Shown: one piece after another, positions 36,901-48,200 of the stretch
Layout of the letters: each line of letters begins with the position of its first letter
How positions within the stretch are numbered: position 1 is the first letter of the stretch
Origin: Owenia fusiformis
Taxonomy: Eukaryota; Annelida; Polychaeta; Sabellida; Oweniidae
Length of the DNA stretch: 64,000 bases
Reading direction: 5' to 3'
NCBI GenBank assembly: GCA_903813345.2
Contig: CAIIXF020000002.1
Coordinates: 3,512,001-3,576,000 of the forward strand
Notes under the pieces: model-generated
The model's input: the letters and a program-made list of their open reading frames with translations, nothing else
Databases searched by the model: none
What the model was told of the DNA's origin: nothing
Made by a program: the position numbers and the translations under genes

Positions 36901-38823
36901 TATATGGTATGCCCTTAGAGGAAAAGAGCCCTGGACATTTAGCCATGGAGGTGAGTGGAGCTTTTTGCTCCAGGGAGCATGTACATTAATTGCTCCAGGG
37001 AGCATGTACATTAATTGCTCCAGGGAGCATGTACATTAATTGCTCCAGGGAGCATGTACATTAATTGCTCCAGGGAGCATGTACATTAATTGCTCTAGGG
37101 AGCATGTACATTAATTGCTCTAGGGAGCATGTACATTAATTGCTCCTGCAATGTGTTTACAAATAAATGTAGATTCGAAAGTTAGATTATAGATCAGTTA
37201 AAGCAATGCACATGTAAATCACACTTAAAAATCTCTCTTTTAAGCTCACTTAAAAATGATACCTCTATTTAAATTTTTTTTTAAATTTATTTCAATAGAA
37301 TACAAAAAAATATGTAAATACACAGACATGTGAATTCTTAAATTGCCACAATGGCATTATATCTATTTAAATTGAATTTGATCAAATCTTATGCCAGTAT
37401 GTATGTATATAGAGATATAGATATGCTATGTATTAAACTCTCTTTAGTTGTTCACATTGATAAGAACAATTACCTGATATTCAAACTACTTGTAAAAAAT
37501 GTGAATTTTTTTATTTAAGGTGCGGATCACACCAAACTAAAGCCAGCATCTGAGTTTAAACAAATTGAATACCCTAAACCTGATGGCCAGATCAGCTTTG
37601 ACCTCTTGACCTCTGTCGCTCTGACGGGGACCAATCACGACCATGACCAACCTGCCCATTTGACCCTGTTGAATGACGATGTCCCCGTGGAACACAACCT
37701 TGCACTCTTTGAAGGCCCTGAAGCTAGATTTTGTCCCGCAGGTAGTTAAGACAACATTATTTAGTAAAGCTTGTGTATATGTAACGATTGTAATGCCAAC
37801 TCTCATAGAAGTCATGGTCTATATCATTATATTTCCTGAAGTAGATTGTGAATTTGTTACTTCATGTCAAATCAGAGTCATGAAAGTTGTTATTGCAGAG
37901 GTATGTAAAATCTTTAGGCAATTTCACTGGTGATCCACTCGATTACGCTGGTTACCAAAACGAACCGTTTTGGTAACAAAATGTCGGAACGTCGAAGGCA
38001 CGATTTTTCTTTTTTCCTTATTTCACGCGTTGTAGGCAGAATCCCCACGACGTTTTTTCTCACAACGTGCATCAGTATCATATGTTTTAGAAAATGTACA
38101 TGTTTGCGATAAAATAGCTCAGAGGACAACAGAATCGTCGATTTACTTCCTCACTTAAGTTACATAAACGGTTTTTCGAAAAACAGTTAAGATCTGCACT
38201 TTTAACCCAAACCGTTTATGTAACTTAAGTGAGGAAGTAAATCGACGATTCTGTTGTCTTCTGAACTATTTGTTCGCAAATATGTACACTTTCTTAAACA
38301 TATGATACTGATACACGTTTGTGTTAAAAAATGTCGTGGGAATTCTGCCTACAAGTGTAAAATAAGGAAACGAGAAAAATCGTACCTTCCGGATGTTCCG
38401 ACATTTTGTTACCAAAACGGTTCGTTTTGGTAACCAGCGTAATCGAGTGGATCACCAGTGAATTTATTAGCATGCTGTTGTTAAATGTGCCTATTAAAAT
38501 ATCAATTTTAAAACTCTTGAATCAAAGGTCATAGTATTTAGTAAAAACTTTAAGAATGATTGACATTTTTGCCTGTCATCCCTTTTGATTGGCTGATCAA
38601 TTTGATCATCTTATACATACTATTAATCCATGTTCGAAAAACATTTTTTCTTTTTCCAGGTGTCTATGAATATGTAGAAAATGAAGATGGAAATGGCAGA
38701 AAATTAGTGATAAATGCTCAAAATTGCATCCATTGTAAAACATGTGATATAAAAGATCCTAGCCAGAATATAAACTGGGTTTGCCCACAAGGCGGAGAGG
38801 GACCAGCTTATAATGGAATGTAA
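27921..38823 (+). CDS. ETFDH: Electron transfer flavoprotein-ubiquinone oxidoreductase, mitochondrial
   Basis: Fifteen exons join in phase: 27921-27960, 29186-29284, 30949-31178, 31621-31708, 31922-32040, 32493-32570, 32910-33122, 33905-33976, 34340-34483, 34724-34802, 35115-35204, 35851-35952, 36870-36950, 37520-37741 and 38660-38823, giving 606 residues (human about 617). The enzyme passes electrons from reduced ETF to ubiquinone at the inner mitochondrial membrane, linking fatty-acid and amino-acid oxidation to the respiratory chain. The N-terminus ([14 protein letters not shown]...) looks like a targeting peptide. The FAD site is GGGPSG (Gly63, Gly65, Gly68). The 4Fe-4S ligands Cys550, 575, 578 and 581 lie in FCPAG and CIHCKTCD, and the C-terminus is GPAYNGM as in the family. 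All key residues are present and the frame is intact. Introns carry a minisatellite, a duplicated splice site and a foldback element. Confidence 0.97.
28575..28735. repeat. Dispersed repeat, copy in ETFDH intron 1
   Basis: The segment CAGCCAGTTACTAAT...GCGACATTTCGTCCAGTTTTCG...CATGCAATATCTCATCAAG...TTGGCTAGAAACTCAAGTAA matches 62868-63160 over most of its length with indels. The final GGCTAGAGACTCAAGTAAG motif also occurs alone at about 23807-23827, next to the donor of exon 2 of the candidate chaperone gene. Non-coding. Confidence 0.6.
29301..29435. repeat. 54-bp minisatellite in ETFDH intron 2
   Basis: About 2.5 copies of a 54-bp unit starting CAATTTGTATTTGAATACAA begin at 29301, 29355 and 29409. 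The array begins only 16 bases after the exon 2 donor at 29285. Since 54 is a multiple of three, an open frame runs through from the exon and gives a false 18-residue repeat. Confidence 0.85.
29510..29700. repeat. GTAGCCAG...CTGGCTACGGG dispersed repeat, copy 1
   Basis: The stretch starts GGCGTGTAGCCAGCTTTTGCCAAGGG and ends CCCCCTGGCTACGGGTCTC, with AAAAGTGCTCAGAATGGTGAAAAA inside. It matches 39466-39657, so the family has short imperfect terminal inverted repeats (GTAGCCAG/CTGGCTAC). It lies in ETFDH intron 2. Confidence 0.7.
30370..30545. repeat. Dispersed repeat related to 3690-4110, reversed
   Basis: CTTATCCCATAGTTGAGGTCAAATCTGTATGATAGCATATAG...GGATATCTGTAGAATACGAAGAATATTCCACATATATCAC corresponds to the reverse complement of the region around 4100-3940. 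Located in ETFDH intron 2. Confidence 0.55.
32798..32932 (+). repeat. 71-bp tandem duplication covering the exon 7 splice acceptor of ETFDH
   Basis: The sequence from ATATGATTTTATATTCAGT through CCAGGACACA to AGAGGAATGGA at 32798-32861 is repeated with few changes at 32869-32932. The second copy contains the real acceptor (AG at 32908-32909) and the first 23 bases of exon 7. The first copy carries a duplicate acceptor (AG at 32837-32838) and a decayed copy of the exon start, which runs into TAG at 32866-32868. Confidence 0.9.
33408..33790. repeat. Dispersed repeat bounded by AGGTACGATATTGT motifs
   Basis: A small palindrome CGTACCTAACAAGAGGTACG opens the segment, followed by GACGGGCGGCGGGCGGCG, and TTTTAGGTACGATATTGTTCACG closes it. 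Two internal copies of CTTGTCTACAGGTTTCC lie about 165 bp apart. GC content is higher than in the surrounding intron. Non-coding, in ETFDH intron 7. Confidence 0.45.
36959..37144. repeat. 25-bp palindromic minisatellite in ETFDH intron 13
   Basis: Seven copies of TGCTCCAGGGAGCATGTACATTAAT follow the exon 13 donor within about 15 bases. Each unit contains the hairpin GCTCCAGGGAGC and the palindrome TGTACA. The last two full units carry CTAGGGAGC in place of CCAGGGAGC. Confidence 0.92.
37925..38460. mobile_element. 536-bp near-palindromic foldback element with 5-bp target duplication
   Basis: The ends are CACTGGTGATCCACTCGATT and its near-perfect complement AATCGAGTGGATCACCAGTG. The arms pair with interruptions over most of the length to a centre near 38195, including GTTACCAAAACG at the outside and ATCGACGATTCTG near the inside. 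The direct repeat AATTT flanks it at 37920-37924 and 38461-38465. There is no transposase. It lies in ETFDH intron 14; a one-ended relative lies at 1815-1938. Confidence 0.92.
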
Positions 38824-38940
38824 TGTTAGTGTCATTTAGGATTTTCCAATCTCAATTAAGAGCCACCAATGAAAAATTCAGGGTTTGTTGAATGCCATTT
38901 CGTCTTGTGAATAGATTTTGAAAATGCAGAATAATTCCAC

Positions 38941-38946
38941 AATAAA
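38941..38946 (+). terminator. Likely ETFDH polyadenylation signal AATAAA
   Basis: AATAAA lies 118 bases after the ETFDH stop codon and is the first canonical hexamer downstream. The cleavage site cannot be seen. Confidence 0.5.
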
Positions 38947-39465
38947 AGTTATCGCCTACAGAGTGACCCAAAAAACAGTACGCTCCAAAAATTAAATAAT
39001 TTCTTTAATATTATATTACATATGCAATCAGCCTCATTTTTCATGTACAGTATTGTATATTACATGAATGAACCTGTATATATTAATTTTTAATTTTGGA
39101 GATTGAGTCTTGTTTGAAATAGAGGAAGAGAATGGATTTGGTGATGATCATACAAAATTAAGAATCAAAGATTCTGCTGCAATCCAAAATATGGGTTGTT
39201 CAATTTGGAAGGGGTGTGACATAATGTGATATCCAAAAGCATGCCATTCTATCTTTTATAATTGAGTGCTATTTTGAGGTGTTTGGAAATCTCGAACCTG
39301 ACATTAGTAGAATTGTGCTCTGAATAGCAGCTTCGTTAACAATGCAAATATAAAGCAATTATAAACTGTTGTTTTATTTAATATTCTTGTATGTACATGT
39401 ATACAGTGAATATACCCTGTGCTTATGCTGCAGTGATGAAAGTAGAGTGAAATCTGTTTAGTGAA

Positions 39466-39657
39466 CACGCCCGTAGCCAGGATTTGCCAAGGGGGGTTCA
39501 CTTTTTGAAAAATCCCAGGTGGTCACTTGTGACAATTTTGGTCCAAAATCACTAAAAAGTGCTCAGAATGGTGAAAAAATGCATGATTTTAAAATATTTT
39601 TTTGGCCAGGGGGGGTTTGAACCCATCAAACTCCCCTCCTGGCTATGGGCCTGGTGA
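39466..39657. repeat. GTAGCCAG...CTGGCTATGGG dispersed repeat, copy 2
   Basis: This starts ACGCCCGTAGCCAGGATTTGCC and ends CTCCTGGCTATGGGCCTGG, with the same AAAAGTGCTCAGAATGGTGAAAAA core as 29510-29700. It lies just after ETFDH, embedded in a second repeat (GTGAACACGCC before, GTGAACACCAG after), suggesting insertion into an older GTGAACACC-type repeat. Confidence 0.7.
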
Positions 39658-39659
39658 AC

Positions 39660-42410
39660 ACCAGTCAAGGGCATAGCATGGAGTTAAAATAGTCATATCA
39701 TTGAATTGTTCAGTTAGACAGGTTTTACTGTACTTTAGTATACACAATCATATGCTGATAATCAAAATAGTTAACTTTAGACATCGTTGGCATCTCAATG
39801 TGTTTTGAGTTCAAAGGTAGAGGATGATGTTAGTGTAGATTTAGTCCTATTTAAGCTTATTTAAAGTGGCAGAAAAGAAGAGAGACTTTGAAGTATTGAA
39901 AGCAATCTTCAATAAGCAAGCCACTATTCTCTGAAACAATACTGAGTCTTAACTGCGCCTTGCTCTTACCAACAGCCAAAGTATATTTGTACTTGACTGC
40001 CCATGGTGACAATTCTCGCAGAATTTTGTGCAAAAATGCATCTTTGACAATATTTATCAGTCACATAATTAGTGATTTGAAATGTGTGAAAGGGTCCACC
40101 TTTATGATATAAACCACAATCGAACATCACATAGTATGTTAATCAAAGTGATAGAATAGTAAAAAAAAAAGCGTTAAGCAAAAGTGGACCATCTGTACAA
40201 GTAATACAAAATATGATACACACTGATAGAAGTCTCATACTATGCATTTATACACTCCCCTCCAAAAGTTTGGTATCACAGGCTCCCTTTGGGACAGTCT
40301 GTAAAAATCTGTTCATGTCATTCAATGTATTGAGTTTTTTACAGTAGTTTGGACATGTATGACAGATTTTGAAAATTGTAAACAGGCATCATCACACTGT
40401 CAGAAAGATGACTTTTTCCAAACTTTTTAGGGGTTGTATATTTTTAAGTGTGTGGTATATGTATGTTGTGAATTGTTCCTAAGGTGAAAATTATTAGGAA
40501 ATTGTATAAAAATTTGTAAATTTTGTAAAATCATATTATAAGCTGTTGTAAATTATAATCATACACATGTTCATATGTCATGTCTTTTCAAGTGTCAGTG
40601 TCATCTGTCAAGGTGTCAAATGTGTTTGTTATTAACCCATGACATCAAAACAATGACATATGGATCTTGATTTCAACTATGTATATAAATAAACTTGTAT
40701 TGTAATATATATTATTAGATTTTATCAATTGACAAATAAAGCTAAAGTGAAGATAATTATTAAATGAGAGTTTTTTTTAATATTTGTATGGATCGGTCAA
40801 GGATTGGATCACGGGGTTCCAACCTGGTATCTTTATTAATCTCCAAGCAATTTGTTCAGTGCTGTTTTTAGCACAAAGAATGCACACTTGAACTGCAAGG
40901 AGAAAGGAATGATATTCTAGCGATATCAACGACAACAATGAAAATGTCGTTATTGTCTGACATTACAACCTAAACTACAGTAACTGAGATTACATCATGT
41001 TTTCCGAACTATATGATCAGTAAATGAAAATGGACTCTCAGTCTGTAACTTCCATACCTACCTTAATCTGCCAGATTATTCGCTTACTCAGCCAGATTAC
41101 TCGCTTACTCAGCCAGATTACTCGCTTTCTCAGCCTGATTACTGTTTACTCAGCCAACCTTATTATTGTCTCATAAATCACAACTAACCAACAATTTCTA
41201 CAATAACATACAATTTATTTTCCATTCCAAAATAAACCTGAACTATACATGTAATGTGAACATCAACAATCAAGTCATTTTATTCAGTTTATTTACATTA
41301 ATTACACACATGATTATATAGGACCCCTTCAAATCACCATGATTTACATTATTCAACATCAACTGCATTCTTTCAGAGGGTGCAAATTGACCTGATAACA
41401 TCATATTGTATTATATTTTGCTTCAGCCAGTTTGCATGTTCTTTGTGGAAAATTATGGTTGCAGAGGGAGTTCAGAACCTGGGGTTCGGAAAGTCCTTAT
41501 TCCGACCGTTCTGTTTTGACAGTTCCAGCACAAATTCAAATATCAAGTAATTTTGAAACTAGACAAGCATTGGCCTAAAATATTAGGGAATTTGGATTTA
41601 TTAAAAAGTGTAAGGGAGATTTTGTATCAGATCTGAAAAAGTAATCAAAAAATTTAGAAAAAGCCTTATCATGAAGTTCTTGAAAAGATGATATATGTAC
41701 TTTACAGAGGCCATGTGAAACAAAGTGATCTAGAGATAAATACATTTGTATAAAAAGTCAGGAAATGTCATTCTGAAAAGTTTGCAGGAGCCTGATTATG
41801 TGAATTATATAAATGCTTCACACTGAAGTTCGCAGATATTTCAGATCTACACGTCAGAACAGACTCTTAAATAAATGCTCGACCATATTTACAAACAACT
41901 AGAACATGTATTTGCAGTACCGAAAGGTAGCAGGGTTGGAAAGGTATCATAAATGGGCAGGTGGCTGTCAATAGATGGCGATATTGTCATTGTGCAACTA
42001 TTTTCCATTCATCAAATTCAATAATTTCATAAAGTGACTCCATCATTCTACAAAATACAACCTTATCTTAATATTCCATCATGCACAAACATATGAAATA
42101 GAATTTGTTTGTTTGATATCATGATGATGTGCAAATGTACATGATTTCAGTTTTAATCAGAGTAATATACACATGTACAAAATAACTGAAAAGTAATATA
42201 GCCCAATCAAGTCCATTGCATACAAGTTGTACTCAAATATTACAATAACATTCTTAAAACAATGAACATTTTAGGAATATATATGTAATTCATAAATTAA
42301 ATGAATCTCTACTTAATATCTTACGTCTTTGGCAACACAATAATTTAAAAACGCTGAAATTATTTGTGTGAGTTTCTGGTTTTGAACCCTCCATTTATGT
42401 TCCCTCATGG
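39660..42410. other. Gene-free stretch between ETFDH and the minisatellite cluster
   Basis: No supported exon. The only clear structure is a short tandem repeat at about 41070-41160, with four copies of a 21-bp unit like CAGCCAGATTACTCGCTTACT. The rest is AT-rich sequence without a recognisable family. Confidence 0.5.
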
Positions 42411-42411
42411 G

Positions 42412-42830
42412 ATAATACAGGTGAGTCATTGGTCAATACAGGTGAGTCATTGGTCAATACAGGTGAATCATTGGTCAATACAGGTGAGTCATTGGTCAAT
42501 ACAGGTGAGTCATTGGTCAATTCAGGTGAGTCATTGGTCAATTCAGGTGAGTCATTGGTCAATTCAGGTGAGTCATTGGTCAATACAGGTGAGTCATTGG
42601 TCAATACAGGTGAATCATTGGTCAATACAGGTGAGTCATTGGTCAATACAGATGAGTCATTGGTCAATACAGGTGAGTCATTGGTCAATACAGGTGAGTC
42701 ATTGGTCAATACAGGTGAGTCATTGGTCAATACAGGTGAGTCATTGGTCAATTCAGGTGAGTCATTGGTCAATACAGGTGAGTCATTAGTCAATACAGGT
42801 GGGTCATTGGTCAATTCAGGCTAGTCAAGA
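42412..42830. repeat. 21-bp minisatellite (GGTGAGTCATTGGTCAATACA)
   Basis: About nineteen copies of the 21-bp unit with a T/A variant (CAATTCA or CAATACA). The unit is a multiple of three and stop-free on both strands, so several open frames with heptapeptide repeats appear; none is supported as coding. The unit contains TGAGTCA, an AP-1-like sequence, in most copies. Confidence 0.95.
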
Positions 42831-42974
42831 TTCTTATCAGCCCTGGACCAGATTGAAGTTTGACAATCAATCATTGCAAAAGTTAACCACAAATTAACTG
42901 TTGCAGGAGATTCATTAGAAGCTGGCGTAACAGGCATTTTTGTCCAGTTGTTTTTACCATTAGGAAACACCATG

Positions 42975-43100
42975 ACCTACTAGGGAACCATTAAGAGCTT
43001 CTAGGGAACCATTAAGGGCTTCTAGGAAACCACAAATGGCTTCTAGGGAACCACAAATGGCTTCTAGGGAACCATTAAGAGCTTCTAGGGAACCACTATG
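42975..43100. repeat. About 20-bp minisatellite (CTTCTAGGGAACCATTAAGAG)
   Basis: Six or so imperfect copies of a unit built from TCTAGGGAACCA followed by TTAAGAGCT or CAAATGGCT. It lies about 150 bp after the 21-bp array. Confidence 0.8.
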
Positions 43101-43799
43101 ACTGGCCTGTTATTTTGATAAACTTTGATAAAAAGTGAAAAAATTAAAATCATACAATAATTTTGCATGTTACCAGAAATTCAACTCAAACCCTAGTGTC
43201 AGACTGATTTTTACTACAACTAAACGAAATGGCCCATTCTGGATATGTAATATTTGTAGTAACCCATGCTATGTGTCATCAAACCCATCTCAGTTCTCAA
43301 CTCTAAATTGACTTATTTAGTAATGAGAATTAACAACCCAATATTTACAGATATTTACATTCTATGGGACATGTCCAAGAGGAGGGAAAACCCCATGATT
43401 CAATTGATGACATACTATTTCCTCCTTCGCGCACCTCCTTTTGTCGAAAACGTACCCTCCATCTTGGTTTTCAAAGTTTTCAAATTGACCTAGTTTTAAA
43501 CCAATCAACGATCGACTCGCTAAACCAATCAGCGACGATGTCATCTCAATACAGATTTACATTATAAGCGTATGTAATCTTTGAACCCTGGCGTTTCTCC
43601 CCCTCTTGGACATGTCCATATGCATTTCTAAAAATTTGAGTTAATGTCTTGTTTCTTGCTCCTATTTTCTTTCTTCAGTTTTGTGGTTTTAACAGTAATT
43701 GAATATGAGGAACCCAGTCAGATGACACAATAACATTACATAAAACCTACATTTTGAATTGTTGAAAAATTATGGACTCAACAGTTTCTAAATCTAGTA

Positions 43800-43997
43800 T
43801 AACTAATCATTCAAACAAATATAATGAATCATTATTCAAACAAGTATAATGAATCATTATTCAAACAAATATAATGAATCATTATTCAAACAAGTATAAT
43901 GAATCATTATTCAAACAAGTATAATGATGAATCATTATTCAAACAAGTATAATGATGAATCATTATTCAAACAAGTATAATGATTATTCAAACAAGT
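43800..43997. repeat. 25-bp minisatellite (AATGAATCATTATTCAAACAAGTAT)
   Basis: About seven copies of a 25-bp unit; later units gain an ATG insertion (GTATAATGATGAATC). Degraded units resume at about 44122-44175 on the other side of a TGTCACCAC-family repeat, suggesting that repeat inserted into the array. Confidence 0.85.
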
Positions 43998-44004
43998 ACC
44001 ACCT

Positions 44005-44120
44005 GCCATTTTTTACAAATGCCATTTTACAGACACCAATGGGCAAACACTGTCCACAAACAAGTTGGAGACTATAACAATATGTCACCACTTCACTTAT
44101 AGTGGTGACATAATAACGAA
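44005..44120. repeat. Copy of the TATGTCACCAC dispersed repeat family inside the 25-bp array
   Basis: ACCTGCCATTTTTTACAAATGCC...ACAGACACCAATGGGCAAACACTGTCC...GTTGGAGACTATAACAATATGTCACCAC ends with the hairpin GTCACCACT-TCACTTAT-AGTGGTGAC. It interrupts the 25-bp minisatellite. It is related to 22205-22300 and to 51530-51640 (reversed). Confidence 0.65.
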
Positions 44121-44237
44121 TAATGAATCAAACAAGTACATGTATAATGAATCATAATTCAAACATTTATAATGAGTAACTATTCAATTAAAACAAACAT
44201 TCAGTTCGCTATAATAATAAATAAGGTTTATTAATAC

Positions 44238-44485
44238 CATCCTCCGATCACAGGGCTTCAAAATCCAGAATATATTCTTTCTTTTTACCCCATGCGATAA
44301 GCAGTTAGCATTTCCCCGATTAAGAACTCGCAATCTGATTGGCTGTCGCAACACTGCGGCAGAAATCATGTATAAGTCATTGTGCATAATTAGATCACGT
44401 GATTTAGTTTAATCGGGCGCTTCCAAATTGGTTAAAGCAGGGGGAAGAAGGAGGTACGGATTCTGGATACCTGCTTAGGAGGATG
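44238..44485. mobile_element. hAT-like MITE, copy 2 (longest)
   Basis: The ends are CATCCTCCGATCACAGGGCT and CTGCTTAGGAGGATG. The flanking 8-bp direct repeat ATTAATAC lies at 44230-44237 and 44486-44493. Compared with the copies at 22924 and 60997 it keeps about 80 extra internal bases (GAACTCGCAATCTGATTGGC and following). No coding capacity. Confidence 0.92.
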
Positions 44486-44954
44486 ATTAATACAAACAAA
44501 GAGAGTCACACGCTTATCTCAAGATAGAATCAGATACTGAGATCCTTTTCAAAAAGTACAAAAAATTCCTCCTAAAAGTTAAACAAAAAATAAACAAACC
44601 GTTCTAGGATAAACAATGATATTTTCATATAAATCTAATATTCTAGATAATGTCAACTGAAACCGTTGCAAAATCGTATGTACAAACAACCTGTCTATTA
44701 TTTACACTCTAATCTGTTGTAAGATATCCCTTGTTTAAAATCCCATTATGGCCATAAGTACAGCTAAACATGACTATATAAACATAACTGAGATTGGCCA
44801 ATAGTGTTTGGATTAGCCAATGTTCACATTTTAAAGCTTCTGAATATGAACTCAATGGGAGGTCTGACCAAGGTTTTTTTCTTCTTTATTCATGTTAATT
44901 CATTCAAATATACAAAACATAGATTGCCAAAGTTAAAAACATTGGTGGCAGTTT

Positions 44955-45075
44955 GACTAAAAGGTGTTCACATTGAGAGGTGTTCACATTCACATTGAGA
45001 GGTGTTCACATTGAGAGATGTTCACATTGAGAGATGTTCACATTGAGAGGTGTTTTGATTAGGAAGGTGTTCGGA
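44955..45075. repeat. GTGTTCACATTGAGAG tandem repeat
   Basis: Five or six copies of a 16-bp unit GTGTTCACATTGAGAG with one insertion. It belongs to the GTGTTCAC/GTGGACACC-type dispersed repeat also seen near 12700, 14800, 31500, 35650 and 39470. It lies just beyond the 3' end of the ETS gene. Confidence 0.75.
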
Positions 45076-45169
45076 TATAAAGGATTTTGTTTTGAGGCCT
45101 GTCATCCAATCAAGTTCATAAACCCATTGTAGCCTTTCATCCAAATGGCACATTCAATTGACCATTGAT

Positions 45170-45175
45170 TTTATT
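45170..45175 (-). terminator. Likely polyadenylation signal of the ETS gene
   Basis: TTTATT on the plus strand reads AATAAA on the minus strand, about 87 bases after the stop codon at 45262. It is the nearest canonical hexamer. Confidence 0.45.
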
Positions 45176-45261
45176 TTGCATGTAAAACATGTCCATTTTG
45201 GAATTTTATCCAAGGAATTTACAACATGAATTTTAATGAAAAACTGTACAAGATTATATTT

Positions 45262-48200
45262 TCAAGTCGTGGATACAGTTTCCGTGGCAACCACTGAACT
45301 GACAACAATATCAGCGTCAATAGGGACATCGTATCTCATATACTGATGGGGTTCAGTGTGTTCCCGTGTTTCCATGGCACCACTTAAACTCCTTCCAGTA
45401 GCGTCATATTTCATGAATTTATTTGGTCCGGAGGTTTCTCCCGTGTATTTCATAAACCTGTCCATACCCGTAGACTCTCCTTTGTATCTAAGGACGTATC
45501 GATGTTGCTCCTGGAGACCCTGTTCCCCACAGTCAATTTCTATGATGTTTTTTGGGACGTGCTGGAACTGGTACGCTAATCTTTGGCCCGGGACCCGCTT
45601 CAATATGCCCATTGTGTAATAGTACCTGAAACATTAAAAATTTTAGGTTGGTTTTTAAATTGGTCATTTTTGCAGGGTTTTGAATTGACAGTCTATAGTA
45701 AGAATATGAATGACTCAGACCCAGTGAATTAACCTCTTGAATCCAAGGCTATAAAAACAGTTTGAAACCAAAAAATATTTCATTTTTTCCAAATTTTGAC
45801 ATTTTACTACTATGAACATAATGAAATTAGTTTAGTGAAATTAGTCAGCAGAGATCATTTCTACACATTTCAAAACTTTTTTCGTTAATATTGGATGAAA
45901 ATTGTTCAAATTAGAGCAATTTTAATGAAAAATGTTGTGACAGATCGTCTCGTCACTCTATGTCTCAGAGTCATAGTTGATTATATATTGTGAAGAACCG
46001 AAGTTCAATACTGGGGCATGTTTCAATTATTGACGTTCATGGTTCTTACAAATACTGGAATAGTATGTGGGACAAACTTACTCATGTTATATACCAAGAT
46101 CTCCATAATGACACCTTCTAAAATCCTAAAGTATATATTTTCAAAATAATTTTTATTTGAACACAATTTTAGAGTGTTCTTCTTCGTTAAAATGTTAAAA
46201 ACATGATGTCACACGTAACATTTTATGTGTGCATTTATTTCAAAACAATGTGGAAGCATTACTTTCTATTCAATTTTGATGATTAAGGTAAGAATCAATT
46301 CCTTAGACAAGCGTCTTTGTCATTATGCCATTAATAATTAGGTAACAATGTAATAATGCGCTGCTTTCTCAAAGTCACACTGTTTTTTTTGCCATCCCAT
46401 AGAAAAGTAAAATGCCATTTATTTCAGAATACATTGCTTTTAAAGACTGAAATTAAAATTAGAGATAGGCCTTAGCTGAAATTAATAAATGTGAAGAAAA
46501 AATATCTAAATTTTTTTAAAAAAGATATTGATTGATATATAGGGTGTGTAAATTTGAAACATTTTCATTCATGATTACTTGTCAAACGGTGCAAATGACA
46601 AAGTGTTAATTTTGTCCAATGTAACTTTTTTGACGTCTTTCCATTTGATTTTTAAGTTGTGGAGCTATTTAGAATTTTAGAGAAAAGCTCGCAATTGTTT
46701 ATCTCACAACATTACAAAGTATGCCCCAGTATTGAACTTCAGTTCGAAGCAAAATCTTGTACATTAAATTCAATGATTTAGCATTTTACTGTTTACTTAA
46801 CAACAAAAATATTACCTCAGGGCCCGTGACAGATTTTCATAGTTCATGTGTGGGTTGTTTTTCTGTGCACCCCATAACTTAGACACAAACTTTGAGTTGA
46901 CAATTTTGAAGATTCCTTTTTTACGATCCATCCACTTTATATGTTGCGGGCAGAACGTCTCATCTTGAAGCAAATTTAGTAAGAACTCCCATAGCTGCTT
47001 GGCTTTATCTGAAGATACATGGAAAAACAAATATAATCAAAATATCATTCACATGTCATTTAAATTTATCGTCACTCAGTATTTACTATTACTTAACCAT
47101 TTACTGGTCAAAGCAAAAGTATGCCTTTTGAATCGAGTTGATATTTCTTTTTATAAGTGTTATTCTACTTAATTTGTCGACCATTTTAATGTGGCAATTT
47201 GCCAAAATTCACCAATTCATGCCAATTTTTCATAAAAATCCCCACAAGTATTTTAGTCCAGTGCATCTGCGTTTATTATGAGGTACTGTATAATTATGAG
47301 TCTTCGTTTGAGACTGTCAAAATATGATCCTTGACTTCACATTGCCTTAGCAAAATGCTCACTCCTGTCAAATTTGCCAATTTCACATGTATCGCCAATT
47401 TCACAGATATTGCCAGTTTTTCCAATTTTGCTAAATTTGCCAAATTAAATAGCATCGGATTTAGTAGAGTAAGAGAGCCTCTGGTTTACAGGCACATTTT
47501 GAATATTTGGTATTAAACAGAGATAAGCTGGCAGAAAATTTGCCATGAGAATAATTATTTGTTTTAGCCTCATTAGACTATGGAAGCAATCATAAAAACA
47601 AACTACTTAGTTTATTTATGACTATTTTTAACATTTACTATGTCACATCAAGGCAAGTGTGACACGGTTGTTACAAATTCTTACTTTTGGTCTTCATCTT
47701 TTTGATCAGTTTTTTCTCCTTCTTTATGGATGGCATCTTGGGTACATGTGGTCCTTTGGCATTAGGTCCATGAGGGAACGCTTAAAGTAAAAAAATTCAA
47801 GAGAATTAGTTCATATGTCTTGGGCATGTCTAAATCTTGGGCATGTATAAATGTTCAAAAAAGTCGTAACTTTGTTTTGACTATGAGATGTCCAGCTGAT
47901 CCCATTTAGGCAGTTGGAGCCACAAATTTATCTTTCTGACAACAACTGTAGTACCACTCTCATCCTTAATACCATTGTTTAAACATCACATTGTTTAAGT
48001 CCTTTCACATTGCAATATCTTACATTGCCAGTTTTTGTGAGTAAAGCTCTTTTGTCTTATTTACAATGAGCAAAACTCCCTAGTATACTTACTTCTTAGA
48101 GGATTTTCTGCGTAAGGGTGCATAAATGAGATCACATTTTGCAGCTTGCATCCACAGTCATAACCAGACCCACAACAAGATTTTTTCCTTGGGTTATTTA

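Noticed and set aside
36636-36989. 117-codon plus-strand frame across ETFDH exon 13
   Set aside because: Runs through the exon in the wrong frame; the ETFDH frame is the conserved one.
42364-42824. Open frames of 131-141 codons with heptapeptide repeats; also looked at as a possible CRISPR-like array
   Set aside because: The 21-bp units are contiguous, with no unique spacers, in a eukaryotic genome.
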